Origin: an uncultured Oscillospiraceae bacterium
GTDB taxonomy: Bacteria; Bacillota; Clostridia; Oscillospirales; Acutalibacteraceae
DNA length: 13,557 nucleotides
Direction of reading: 5' to 3'
Assembly: GCA_900549945.1 (NCBI GenBank)
Contig: URQJ01000033.1
Span: 1-13,557 of the forward strand
Both the position numbers and the translations under genes were made by a program. Below, one piece after another: positions 1-7,629 of the stretch (the stretch's first letter is position 1; each line of letters begins with the position of its first letter). The notes beneath the pieces were generated by a model. That model saw only the letters and a program-made list of their open reading frames with translations, was not told where the DNA came from and ran no database searches.

Positions 1-602
1 CCGGCGCCTCCTCGTTTTCCGCGGCGCTCGAGGCGCTTGCCGCCTCTTACCCGGAGGCGCTCCGCGTTCTGAGCGCCGATGTGACCGACGAGGCGCAGAT
101 GGCCGAGGCGGCCGGGCAGGCCGCCGCATTCCTCGGTGAAATCGACGCGCTCTGCACCGTCGCGGGCGTACTGCTCGACGGCGACCGCGTGAAGCTGCTG
201 CACGAATGCGACGTCGGCGAGCTGCGCCGCACCCTCGACGTGAACGCCGTCGGCCCCGTGATCGCCGCCAAATGCTTTTACCCCTATATAAAGAAAGGCG
301 GCCGGATCTTCACCGTCACCTCCGAGGGCGTCGGCGTCCGCAGCTGCGGCACATGGGTGCCGTGCTACGCGCTCTCGAAGGCTGCCGCCACAAAGGCCTG
401 CGGCATTCTCAACGCGTCGGTTCCCGACGTCGATTTCTACGCCGTGCACCCCGGCCGCATGAACACCGATATGGGCCGCACCACGGCGCAGATCGAGCCG
501 GAGGTGGCGGCAGAAGGCTTCTGCCGCCTGATGACCGGTGAAACGCCCGTTTCCCGCGAGAAGTGGTACATCGACTACAACGGCGCGGAGATGGAGGCCT
601 AA
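1..602 (+). CDS. Short-chain dehydrogenase/reductase, 3' part (5' end outside window)
   Basis: The frame is open from base 3 and ends with TAA at 600-602, so the N-terminal Rossmann glycine motif is missing or only just outside. What remains has the SDR core in order: an ADVTD motif (base of the cofactor pocket), a degenerate form of the NNAG motif (CTVAGV), a DVNAVGP segment matching the structural Asn, a TVTSEGVG strand with the catalytic Ser, the active-site YALSK (YxxxK), and HPGRMNTDMG after strand 6, where SDRs have PG. It is therefore probably an NAD(P)-dependent oxidoreductase of the classical or C-factor-like type. The substrate is unknown. The terminator directly behind it separates it from the ABC transporter operon, so there is no reason to link their functions. 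Membership in the SDR family is secure; anything more specific is not. Confidence 0.85.
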   Translation, partial: GASSFSAALEALAASYPEALRVLSADVTDEAQMAEAAGQAAAFLGEIDALCTVAGVLLDGDRVKLLHECDVGELRRTLDVNAVGPVIAAKCFYPYIKKGGRIFTVTSEGVGVRSCGTWVPCYALSKAAATKACGILNASVPDVDFYAVHPGRMNTDMGRTTAQIEPEVAAEGFCRLMTGETPVSREKWYIDYNGAEMEA

Positions 603-633
603 ACCAGCTTACGACGAATCTGAAATAAACACA

Positions 634-690
634 CCGAGAACCCCGGAACACAGCCCCTGCGGCTGCGCGTCCGGGGTTCTCGGCTTTTTT
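634..690 (+). terminator. Rho-independent terminator after the SDR gene
   Basis: A perfect 14-bp GC-rich stem (634-647 pairing with 670-683) is followed by C and six T (685-690). The 22-base loop can form a second small stem (652-655 with 661-664). It lies 31 bases after the SDR stop and isolates that gene from the downstream operon. Confidence 0.92.
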
Positions 691-721
691 GACGCAATTT
701 GAAACAAAGCTTTACACAGCC

Positions 722-753
722 TTGATGCACAGCCCGGCAAAGTGTTTTAGAAT
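722..753 (+). promoter_or_regulatory. Possible promoter of the phosphoesterase/ABC operon
   Basis: A TAGAAT hexamer at 748-753 is a fair -10 box. The best -35-like hexamer, TTGATG at 722-727, lies 20 bases away, which is too far for a standard promoter. An alternative is TTTAGA at 746-751 with a TG extension at 743-744 and an 18-base spacer. A promoter must lie in 691-831 because a terminator precedes this stretch and an operon follows, but the exact boxes are weak. About 80 bases of leader would precede the start codon at 832. Confidence 0.3.
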
Positions 754-831
754 AGACTAAGCAAACGAAGAAAAGATTTGAGGCGGCCCGCGCCATAGGG
801 CGGAAAGGGCCGGAGAAGAAAGGGAATCCAA

Positions 832-1632
832 ATGAAAAACACTGTTTCCATGACACAGTTTGCCGCATCGGTCGCCGGGTGCATCGGCATCCCGGCGCCG
901 AAGGAGGCCGCAGAGCCGTTTTCCTTTGCGAAAACGCTCTTGCAGGCGGCCGGCATGCAGCGTGCCGAAAAGTTGCTGATCTATAACCCGGACGCCGTGG
1001 GCATGTGGCTTTGGCAGAAGTACACCGAATGGTTCGCCCCCGTGCTGCGGCACACACAGCTCGCCGTGCCGGTCTGCACGGTACTGCCCTCAGTCACGCC
1101 GGTCTGCTTCGGCACGATGTACACCGGCGTCGAGCCCATAAAGCACGGCATCCAGAAATACGAGAAGCATGTGCTCGCGCAGGAATCCCTGTTCGACTGC
1201 CTCGCGCAGTCCGATCTGAAAACCGCGGTGGTCGCCGTGGAGAACTCGAGCATGGCGATCATCTTCGGCGGGCGCAATGTCGATTACTTCATCCTCCCCT
1301 ACGACGGCGAGGTGACCGACAAAGCCGAAGCGCTCATCCGCGAAAGCGATTACGACGTGATTGTCGTCTACAATCAGGAGTACGACGACGTGATGCACCG
1401 CACGTTTCCGGAGTCCGAGCGCTCGCTCGCGGCGCTGAAGCACCACATCGCCGCCTTCGACCGCCTCTGCACCGCCGCCGAGGAAAGCTGGCAGAGCTTC
1501 GACCGCATGGTCTGCTGGGCGACCGACCACGGCATCCACACGAACGAGGACGGCTACGGCACGCACGGCAGCGACCTCGAGGCCGACCTCAACGTCATGC
1601 ACTTTTTCGGGGCGAGAGCCAAGGCAAAATAA
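832..1632 (+). CDS. Alkaline phosphatase superfamily protein (NPP/phosphodiesterase-like), cytosolic
   Basis: A 266-residue protein with the full ligand set of the alkaline phosphatase/nucleotide pyrophosphatase superfamily: Asp54 in NPDAVG, Thr89 in PSVTP as likely nucleophile followed by TMYTGVEPIKHGI (family pattern TGxxPxxHGI), Asp185/Asp186 and His189 in YDDVMHR, Asp232-His233 in ATDHGIH, and His245 in YGTHG. Two divalent metals and phosphoester hydrolysis are therefore expected. At 266 residues it is shorter than typical family members of 350-450. It has no signal peptide or membrane segment, so it should act in the cytoplasm on an imported or internal substrate. The start is chosen from an AAAGGGA ribosome site about seven bases upstream. 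It is the first gene of the operon, 71 bases before the ATPase. Phosphonoacetate hydrolase, phosphodiesterase or phosphoglycerol-type activity are all possible, and the sequence does not choose between them. Confidence 0.82.
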   Translation: MKNTVSMTQFAASVAGCIGIPAPKEAAEPFSFAKTLLQAAGMQRAEKLLIYNPDAVGMWLWQKYTEWFAPVLRHTQLAVPVCTVLPSVTPVCFGTMYTGVEPIKHGIQKYEKHVLAQESLFDCLAQSDLKTAVVAVENSSMAIIFGGRNVDYFILPYDGEVTDKAEALIRESDYDVIVVYNQEYDDVMHRTFPESERSLAALKHHIAAFDRLCTAAEESWQSFDRMVCWATDHGIHTNEDGYGTHGSDLEADLNVMHFFGARAKAK

Positions 1633-1703
1633 GCCGCAGGCACGGCACAGCGCCCGGGCCGGCGTCAAGGCCGCGCACCGGGCAGGGAAGAAAGGAACCG
1701 AAT

Positions 1704-2819
<1,116 letters not shown>

Positions 2820-2832
2820 GGAGGAAAACGCC

Positions 2833-3753
2833 ATGGAATATATACACGACGCCGTGCAGGATACGGCGGAGGCGCCGGTCTCAAAAACGAAGCGCCTCCC
2901 GCTCTGGATCATCTACCTGCTCCCCTCTATGCTGATCTTTCTGATCTTCACGTTCTACCCGTTTGTGAAAACGCTCGTCACGAGCTTTTTTGCCACGACG
3001 AACACCGGCGCGCTGACGCAGTTCGTCGATATTCAAAACTATATCTCGCTCTTCACCGACCCGAAATACCTGCAAAACCTCGGCAACACGCTGCTCTATC
3101 TCGTTCTGACCGTGCCGCTCACGGTGATCATCTCGCTGATGCTCGCCGTGCTCTCGTGCAGCAATCTGCCGGGCATGGGCGTTTTCCGCACGATCTTTTC
3201 CTCCACGATGGGCATTTCGGTCGCGGCAGGCTCCGTGTTCTGGAACCTCCTGTTCCACCCCACGGCGGGCCTTTTAAACCACCTCATCTCCTCGCTCGGC
3301 GGCCGGCCGGTCGGCTGGCTGACCGACGCAAACTGCGCGCTGCTCTCCGTTTCAGCGGTGTCGATCTGGATGAACATCGGCTTTTCGTACCTCGTTTTGA
3401 TGGGCGGGCTCAAGAACATCGACGACTCGCATTATGAGAGCGTCGAGATCGTCGGCGGCGGCTTTTTCTACCGCCTCTTCAAGGTGACGATTCCGCTCAT
3501 CTCCCCCTCGCTGTTCTTCGTCTTTACGACGGCGCTGATCGGCGCGTTTCAGTCCTTCGGCCTGATCGACATGCTCACGGCCGGCGGCCCAAACAACAGC
3601 ACGAACCTGCTCGTCTACCGTCTCTACAAGGACGCGTTCGTCAACTTCCGCATCGGCTCGGCCTCGGCGCAGGGCGTCGTGCTCTTCCTTTTGATTCTGC
3701 TCGTCTCGCAGCTGCAGACGAAGCTCACCGAAAGGCTGGTGACCTACCAGTGA
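2833..3753 (+). CDS. ABC transporter permease, MalF/UgpA family
   Basis: A 306-residue inner-membrane subunit. After a hydrophilic N-terminus of about 23 residues there are about six hydrophobic segments (roughly 24-46, 84-108, 118-141, 167-191, 226-246 and 278-295). The cytoplasmic EAA loop that docks on the ATPase is at about 202-224 (ESVEIVGGGFFYRLFKVTIP), with the invariant Gly and a terminal IPL. A FGLIDMLTAGGPNNST segment is typical of this family. An AGGAGG ribosome site (2819-2824) lies eight bases before the ATG. The downstream permease starts within this gene's stop codon, so the pair is translationally coupled, as expected for a heterodimeric transmembrane channel. Confidence 0.95.
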   Translation: MEYIHDAVQDTAEAPVSKTKRLPLWIIYLLPSMLIFLIFTFYPFVKTLVTSFFATTNTGALTQFVDIQNYISLFTDPKYLQNLGNTLLYLVLTVPLTVIISLMLAVLSCSNLPGMGVFRTIFSSTMGISVAAGSVFWNLLFHPTAGLLNHLISSLGGRPVGWLTDANCALLSVSAVSIWMNIGFSYLVLMGGLKNIDDSHYESVEIVGGGFFYRLFKVTIPLISPSLFFVFTTALIGAFQSFGLIDMLTAGGPNNSTNLLVYRLYKDAFVNFRIGSASAQGVVLFLLILLVSQLQTKLTERLVTYQ

Positions 3754-4562
3754 GAAAGACGCAGACCGCCGTCACCTACATCATCCTGACGGCCGCCGCC
3801 GTGCTCGTATGTTTCCCGATCCTCTTTTCAATCTGCCTGAGCTTTTCCGACCTCAACGATATTTTACAGGGCAACTACATCCCCTCAAAGCTCGATTTTA
3901 CAAACTACATCAACGCCTTCAACACGCAGCCGCTGCTGCGGTACATGATCAACTCCGCCGTCACCGGCGTGCTCTCGACGACGCTGCAGATCACCTTTGC
4001 GCTGCTCGCCGCCTACGCGATCGTGTTCACCCCATTCCGCGGCAAGAAGATCATCTTCCTCATCATGATGGCGACGATGATGATCCCGGGCGAGGTGCTC
4101 GTCATCTCAAATTTCCAGACGATCCGCTCGTGGAACCTGCTCAACACTTTTCCCGGCCTGATTCTGCCCGGCGTCGCCTCCACCTTCGGCATCTTCCTTT
4201 TCCGGCAGAACATGATGCAGATCCCGCTTGAGCTCAAGGAGGCCTCCACGGTCGTCGGCGTCTCGGATTTCGCCTTCTTCATCCGCGTTGTCGCGCCGAT
4301 GGTGAAAAACACCGTCGTGACGCTCGCGATCTACTTCTTCCTCGTGAGCTGGAATTCCTACCTCTGGCCGCTGCTCTCCACCACGGAGGACACCGTGCGC
4401 ACCGTGCAGATTGGCCTGCGCCAGCTCAAGAACACCGAGGCCGTCAGCGATTACGGCATGATGGCCGCCGGCGCGATGATCACATCGCTGCCCACACTGC
4501 TTTTAATCTTCTTCGGTCAGAAACGCCTGCAAGAGGGCATGACCAAGGGAGCATTAAAATAA
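3750..4562 (+). CDS. ABC transporter permease, MalG/UgpE family
   Basis: A 270-residue partner permease. It begins at GTG 3750, overlapping the previous stop in a GTGA arrangement (4-base overlap); no good independent ribosome site is visible, so coupling to the upstream gene is likely. Hydrophobic segments lie at roughly 8-32, 66-92, 99-120, 135-151, 187-208 and 236-256. The EAA loop is at about 161-185 (ELKEASTVVGVSDFAFFIRVVAP). The C-terminus FFGQKRLQEGMTKGALK closely matches the MalG/UgpE family ending, in which the F-Q-x-x-x-x-G-x-x-x-GAxK pattern is conserved. It forms the channel with the product of the preceding gene. Confidence 0.95.
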   Translation: MRKTQTAVTYIILTAAAVLVCFPILFSICLSFSDLNDILQGNYIPSKLDFTNYINAFNTQPLLRYMINSAVTGVLSTTLQITFALLAAYAIVFTPFRGKKIIFLIMMATMMIPGEVLVISNFQTIRSWNLLNTFPGLILPGVASTFGIFLFRQNMMQIPLELKEASTVVGVSDFAFFIRVVAPMVKNTVVTLAIYFFLVSWNSYLWPLLSTTEDTVRTVQIGLRQLKNTEAVSDYGMMAAGAMITSLPTLLLIFFGQKRLQEGMTKGALK

Positions 4563-4565
4563 AGC

Positions 4566-4597
4566 GTGCCCGCGCACTTTTTGAAACCCGCGGACAC
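4566..4597 (+). repeat. Intercistronic hairpin before the binding-protein gene
   Basis: An inverted repeat of 9 bp with one C-A mismatch pairs 4566-4574 with 4589-4597 around a 14-base loop. No run of T follows the hairpin (the five T lie in its loop), so it is not a canonical terminator. It sits three bases after the permease stop and could protect or process the mRNA end next to the binding-protein gene, which is often needed in excess. The fold is seen in the sequence; the role is inferred. Confidence 0.4.
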
Positions 4598-4622
4598 ACC
4601 TGATTTTGAAAGGATGAAAAAA

Positions 4623-5996
4623 ATGAAAAACAGTGTTAAAAAAACCGCGCTGCGCGCCATCGCCTGCGCAGCGGCCGCAATGCTCGCGCTCACGGGCTGC
4701 GCCGGCGGCACAGACGGCAGCAGCACCGGCAGCACCTCCGCCGTACAGGGCAGCTCCGCCGCGCAAAGTGCGGACGGCAAGGTGCAGATCTCGCTCTGGC
4801 ATTCGATGAGCGGCGCGAATCAGGAGGTGCTCGACGGCATCGTCGCCGACTTCAACGCGAGTCAGGACAAGTACGAGGTCGTCGCGGAAAACCAGGGCAC
4901 CTACGACGAATCGACCGGCAAGTTCTTCAGCATGGCAAACGGCGACGGCTCCGCCGACATCATCCAGATCGGCGAGCAGAACCTCCAGTCCATGATCGAT
5001 TCGGGCATGGTGCAGTCGGTTTCCGACCTGATCGAGAAGTACAGCTTCGACGACAGCGACCTGCTCGAGCAGGCGGTCAACTTCTACACCGTGGACGGCA
5101 CGCTCTACGTGATGCCCTTCAACTGCTCCTCCCCGGTCGTCTACTACAACGCGCAGCTCTTCAAGGACGCAGGCTATACGGAATTTCCCACGACCTTTGA
5201 GGGCATCACCGAGGCCGCCGAAAAGATTGCGGCGAGCGGCAGCAGCGTGATGCCGGTCGGCATGTACGCCTACGGCTATGCGCTCGACCAGATGGTCACG
5301 AACATGGGCGGCTACACAATCAACAACGAAAACGGCAGAAGCGGCCGCGCCACCGAGGTCGCCTATCAGGACCAGATCATCGAGATCTTCAACTGGATCA
5401 AGGATCTGCAGGACAAGAACCTGCTGCTCAACTACGGCTCCGACGGCACGAACACGCTGAGCGGCTTCACCCAGCAGCAGATCGGCATGTACATCTCCTC
5501 CTCCGCCGTCGCACGCAACGTCATCGACAGCTGCGACTTTGAGGTCGGCATCGCGATGCTGCCCGTGCCGGAGGGCACCGATGCGCAGGGCGTCTACGCG
5601 GGCGGCGGCGCGCTGTGCGTGGCGGCCGGCATCGACGAAGAAACCGAGGCGGGCGTGATGGAATTTTTCAAGTACGCGACCTCCGCCGATGTGCAGGCCG
5701 TATGGGCCGCCGGCACCGGCTACTACCCGATCTGCAGCGGCGCCTACGAGACGGAATCGATGCTCGCAGCCTACGAGGAATACCCGCAGCTCAAGGTTTC
5801 GGCTGATCAGCTCTTGAATTCGAAGGTCAACGGCATCACCGCGGGCCCGCTGCTCTCCCAGCTCCCGCAGCTCCGCACCGACCTTGTCGCGGCGCTCGAA
5901 TCCGTCTTTAACGGCGGCGATGTGACAGCGGCGGTCGAGGAGGCTGCCAACAGCACGAATGCGGCGATCGAAAGCGCCAATCAGGGCGTCGCATAA
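4623..5996 (+). CDS. ABC transporter substrate-binding lipoprotein, family 1 (UgpB/MalE-like)
   Basis: A 457-residue extracellular binding protein anchored by lipid. The N-terminus has Lys/Arg residues, a hydrophobic Ala-rich stretch and the lipobox LTGC, placing the modified Cys at residue 26. A Gly/Ser/Thr/Ala-rich linker follows up to about residue 52, then the mature domain starts with VQISLWHSMSGANQEVLDGIVADFN, typical of carbohydrate and glycerol-phosphate binding proteins of family 1. The ATG at 4623 is preferred to the in-frame ATG at 4614 because GAAAGGA (4608-4614) is eight bases from it; the GTG at 4566 lacks a site. It is the last gene of the transport operon and is followed by a strong terminator. 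The family binds sugars, oligosaccharides, polyols or glycerophosphodiesters, and the ligand is not predictable by eye. Confidence 0.94.
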   Translation: MKNSVKKTALRAIACAAAAMLALTGCAGGTDGSSTGSTSAVQGSSAAQSADGKVQISLWHSMSGANQEVLDGIVADFNASQDKYEVVAENQGTYDESTGKFFSMANGDGSADIIQIGEQNLQSMIDSGMVQSVSDLIEKYSFDDSDLLEQAVNFYTVDGTLYVMPFNCSSPVVYYNAQLFKDAGYTEFPTTFEGITEAAEKIAASGSSVMPVGMYAYGYALDQMVTNMGGYTINNENGRSGRATEVAYQDQIIEIFNWIKDLQDKNLLLNYGSDGTNTLSGFTQQQIGMYISSSAVARNVIDSCDFEVGIAMLPVPEGTDAQGVYAGGGALCVAAGIDEETEAGVMEFFKYATSADVQAVWAAGTGYYPICSGAYETESMLAAYEEYPQLKVSADQLLNSKVNGITAGPLLSQLPQLRTDLVAALESVFNGGDVTAAVEEAANSTNAAIESANQGVA

Positions 5997-6027
5997 ATTC
6001 GATTACAAGCGTTTCCTTTCAACCAAA

Positions 6028-6075
6028 AGGGGAGGAGGGCATCCAAACGGGATGCCCTCCTCCCCTCTCTTTCAC
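6028..6075. terminator. Terminator between convergent operons, probably bidirectional
   Basis: A perfect 17-bp stem (6028-6044 with 6050-6066) closes a 5-base loop. On the plus strand a pyrimidine-rich CTCTCTTTC tail follows; on the minus strand the stem runs into TTTTGG. It ends the ABC operon and can also stop transcripts from the convergent acetyltransferase frame, whose stop is at 6082. Confidence 0.85.
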
Positions 6076-6081
6076 CTGTTT

Positions 6082-6633
6082 TCAGGATTCCGACGCCTGC
6101 TTCTCCGGGCCGACCGCAGTCGGCGGCGACAAGCGGTAGGTGGGGTGATGCAGCCCGGTCGGCGCATAAAACGCGTCTCCCGTATAGACGAATCCCAGCC
6201 GGGCCAGCAGCCTAGCAGACCCCGCATTCTTCGGATGATGCCCAGCGCAGATTACATCGGCATGGCATTTGGAAAATCCGTATTCAACCGCGGCTTTCGC
6301 TGCCTCAAAACCTAACCCCTTCCCCCAGTACGCCGGTTTCAAATGGAATCCCAGCTCGAATTCTCGCGGCACACTGCCGGGCCGCAGGCCGCAGCAGCCG
6401 ATAAACACATCGTTCTCCAGCAGAAACAGCGGATAATACTGCACGCCGTACCGGCACAGATTCTCCATTTCCAGCCGCAGCCGATCCGCTGCCTCCTGCT
6501 GCGTGAAACACCCACGCGCACAGATCATCCCCGCCACCGCAGGATCACACCATAATCCCACCGCGAACGGAAGATCCTCTGCCTGTCACGCCGAAAAACC
6601 GATACGCGCCGTCTTAAGAAAGTATGCCCGCAT
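6082..6633 (-). pseudogene. GNAT acetyltransferase (RimJ/RimL type), broken by an in-frame TGA
   Basis: Read from the ATG at 6633 the frame encodes 183 residues but has TGA at codon 16 (6588-6586). The context MRAYFLKTARIGFSA-stop-QAEDLPFAVGLWCDP is exactly where relatives usually have Trp (F-S-x-W-x-x-x-D-L), so TGG to TGA is the simple explanation. A very good site (GGGGAGGAGG, 6650-6641) lies seven bases before that ATG. The rest is intact: an EFELGFHLKPAYWGKGLGFEA segment (acetyl-CoA binding, R/Q-x-x-G-x-G/A-like) and a NAGSARLLARLGFVYTG C-terminal motif. A shorter product from GTG 6561 (159 residues) is possible but lacks the first strand and has only a poor, distant site. Such enzymes acetylate an N-terminus or small molecule with acetyl-CoA. 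Codon use (GGA, GTA, AGG, TTA) differs from the neighbours, suggesting separate ancestry. It lies 24 bases after the AraC gene. Confidence 0.72.
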
Positions 6634-6657
6634 ATTCTCGCCTCCTCCCCCGCGCCC

Positions 6658-7494
6658 CTACACGCGCGCCTTGAATTCCTGCGGCGTGATGCCGGTCTGC
6701 GCCCTGAACGCCTTGTAAAACGTCGAGTAGTCGGAGAACCCGCACTCGCGCCCGGCTTCGGCCGCCGTCGCGCCCTCGCGCAGCATCCGGCGCGCATGGG
6801 TGATGCGCAGCGCCATCAGATAGGCGTAAACCGTCGCGTTCGTGTACGCCTTAAAGTGGCGGTTCAGGTACGACTTGCTGATGAAGAAACGCGCCGCCAG
6901 ATCGTCGAGCCGCAGCGGCTCGCGGAAATGCGCGGTGAGGTAGCGAATCACCTGCGGGATCACCGCCGTTTCCCCCTGCGCCTGCTTCTCGACAAGACTG
7001 TACGCCTCGAAAACGCCGCGCAGGTAGAGGCGGATCGCCGAAGCCGTAAACACACCGTCCGCGCCGCTGCGGTGCATCTCCACGATGCGCTTGAACAGCG
7101 TTACCGCGAAAATCAGGTCGTCGCCCCGAAACGGGACGCAGTAGCCGTTCGGCCCGACGCCGCGCAGCGCCGCCTGCAGCTCGCCCGCCGCGCCGTCGAT
7201 CCGCGCGATGTAGTCGAGCTCCACCCACAGCACCATGCGCTCGTACGCCGCATGCTCGTTCGCGATGACCGGCCGGTGCATCCGCCCCGGCGGGATGACA
7301 AGCAGGTCGCCCGGGCATAGGTCGTAGACCTGATCCTCGATGTAGTACGTCACGCTGCCGTCGAGAAAGAGGTACAGCTCGAGAAAATCGTGCGCGTGAA
7401 ATTCGATCGTCCGAAAATACGGGTCGCGGTTGTGGTGCGCCTCGAAATCCGCCTCGAGCATCACCTGCGCCCTGTCCTCTCTGCGCCCCTCCAT
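6658..7494 (-). CDS. AraC-family transcriptional regulator (cupin sensor plus double HTH)
   Basis: A 278-residue regulator. Residues about 28-85 form an AraC-type cupin ligand domain (EFHAHDFLELYLFLDGSVTYYIEDQVYDLCPGDLLVIPPGRMHRP). Residues about 181-278 are the DNA-binding domain with two helix-turn-helix units: LDDLAARFFISKSYLNRHFK (196-215) and AAEAGRECGFSDYSTFYKAFRAQTGITPQEF (244-274), the second being the family signature. The start at 7494 is chosen for its GGGGAGG site six bases upstream. The frame continues to 7584, but that part contains the promoter and does not look like protein. It is divergent from uxaC with only 135 bases between the start codons, so control of the uronate operon, and perhaps of itself, is likely. 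The inducer is probably a uronate or pathway intermediate; this is inferred from context only. Confidence 0.93.
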   Translation of the reverse strand: MEGRREDRAQVMLEADFEAHHNRDPYFRTIEFHAHDFLELYLFLDGSVTYYIEDQVYDLCPGDLLVIPPGRMHRPVIANEHAAYERMVLWVELDYIARIDGAAGELQAALRGVGPNGYCVPFRGDDLIFAVTLFKRIVEMHRSGADGVFTASAIRLYLRGVFEAYSLVEKQAQGETAVIPQVIRYLTAHFREPLRLDDLAARFFISKSYLNRHFKAYTNATVYAYLMALRITHARRMLREGATAAEAGRECGFSDYSTFYKAFRAQTGITPQEFKARV

Positions 7495-7516
7495 GAGCAG
7501 CCTCCCCTTTTTACAA

Positions 7517-7545
7517 AGCATAGCACAAAATGAATCGATTTGCAA
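7517..7545 (-). promoter_or_regulatory. Promoter of the AraC-type regulator gene
   Basis: Reading the minus strand, TTGCAA (7545-7540) and TATGCT (7522-7517) are separated by exactly 17 bases, a good sigma-A-type promoter. Transcription would begin near 7510, just upstream of the GGGGAGG ribosome site, giving a very short leader. The -35 box overlaps one of the two TTTGCAAT repeats, so autorepression is plausible. Confidence 0.65.
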
Positions 7546-7579
7546 TCTATCCGGCGACATATACCATTTATTTTGCAAT
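7539..7579. promoter_or_regulatory. Pair of TTTGCAAT direct repeats, candidate AraC-type operator
   Basis: Identical octamers lie at 7539-7546 and 7572-7579, 33 bp apart, close to three helical turns. AraC-family proteins commonly bind direct repeats. The first copy covers the -35 box of the regulator's own promoter; the second lies at the upstream edge of the uxaC core promoter. A 6-bp inverted repeat (ACATAT 7557-7562, ATATGT 7583-7588) brackets the second copy. The repeats are seen directly; binding is inferred. Confidence 0.4.
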
Positions 7580-7594
7580 TTCATATGTTATACT
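7567..7594 (+). promoter_or_regulatory. Promoter of the uxaC operon (extended -10, poor -35)
   Basis: TATACT at 7589-7594 is a near-consensus -10 box with a TG extension (TGTTATACT, 7586-7594). The best -35 candidate, TTTATT at 7567-7572 with a 16-base spacer, is poor. A weak -35 beside a repeat element fits an activator-dependent promoter. The start of transcription would be near 7601, about 30 bases before the uxaC start. Confidence 0.5.
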
Positions 7595-7629
7595 TACAGT
7601 AACAGAGCACAGGAAGGAGTTTTGTTCCC

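Noticed and set aside
694..700. GCAATTT shared with the AraC/uxaC intergenic region (7575-7581), hinting at co-regulation of the ABC operon
   Set aside because: Only seven bases match and the flanks differ; too short to support a shared operator.
1005..1703. Long in-frame extension upstream of the ABC ATPase, inside the phosphoesterase gene
   Set aside because: Its translation is Arg/His/Pro-rich without domain similarity, it overlaps a well-supported gene in another frame, and the ATPase has its own ribosome site and family N-terminus at 1704.
6003..6017. Catabolite-response-element-like string after the binding-protein gene
   Set aside because: It matches the loose cre consensus with one mismatch but lies downstream of the last gene and next to a terminator, so it is probably chance.
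7495..7584. N-terminal extension of the AraC-type regulator to an ATG at 7584
   Set aside because: The stretch holds the TTGCAA/TATGCT promoter, is AT-rich and unlike protein, and the ATG at 7494 has a better ribosome site.
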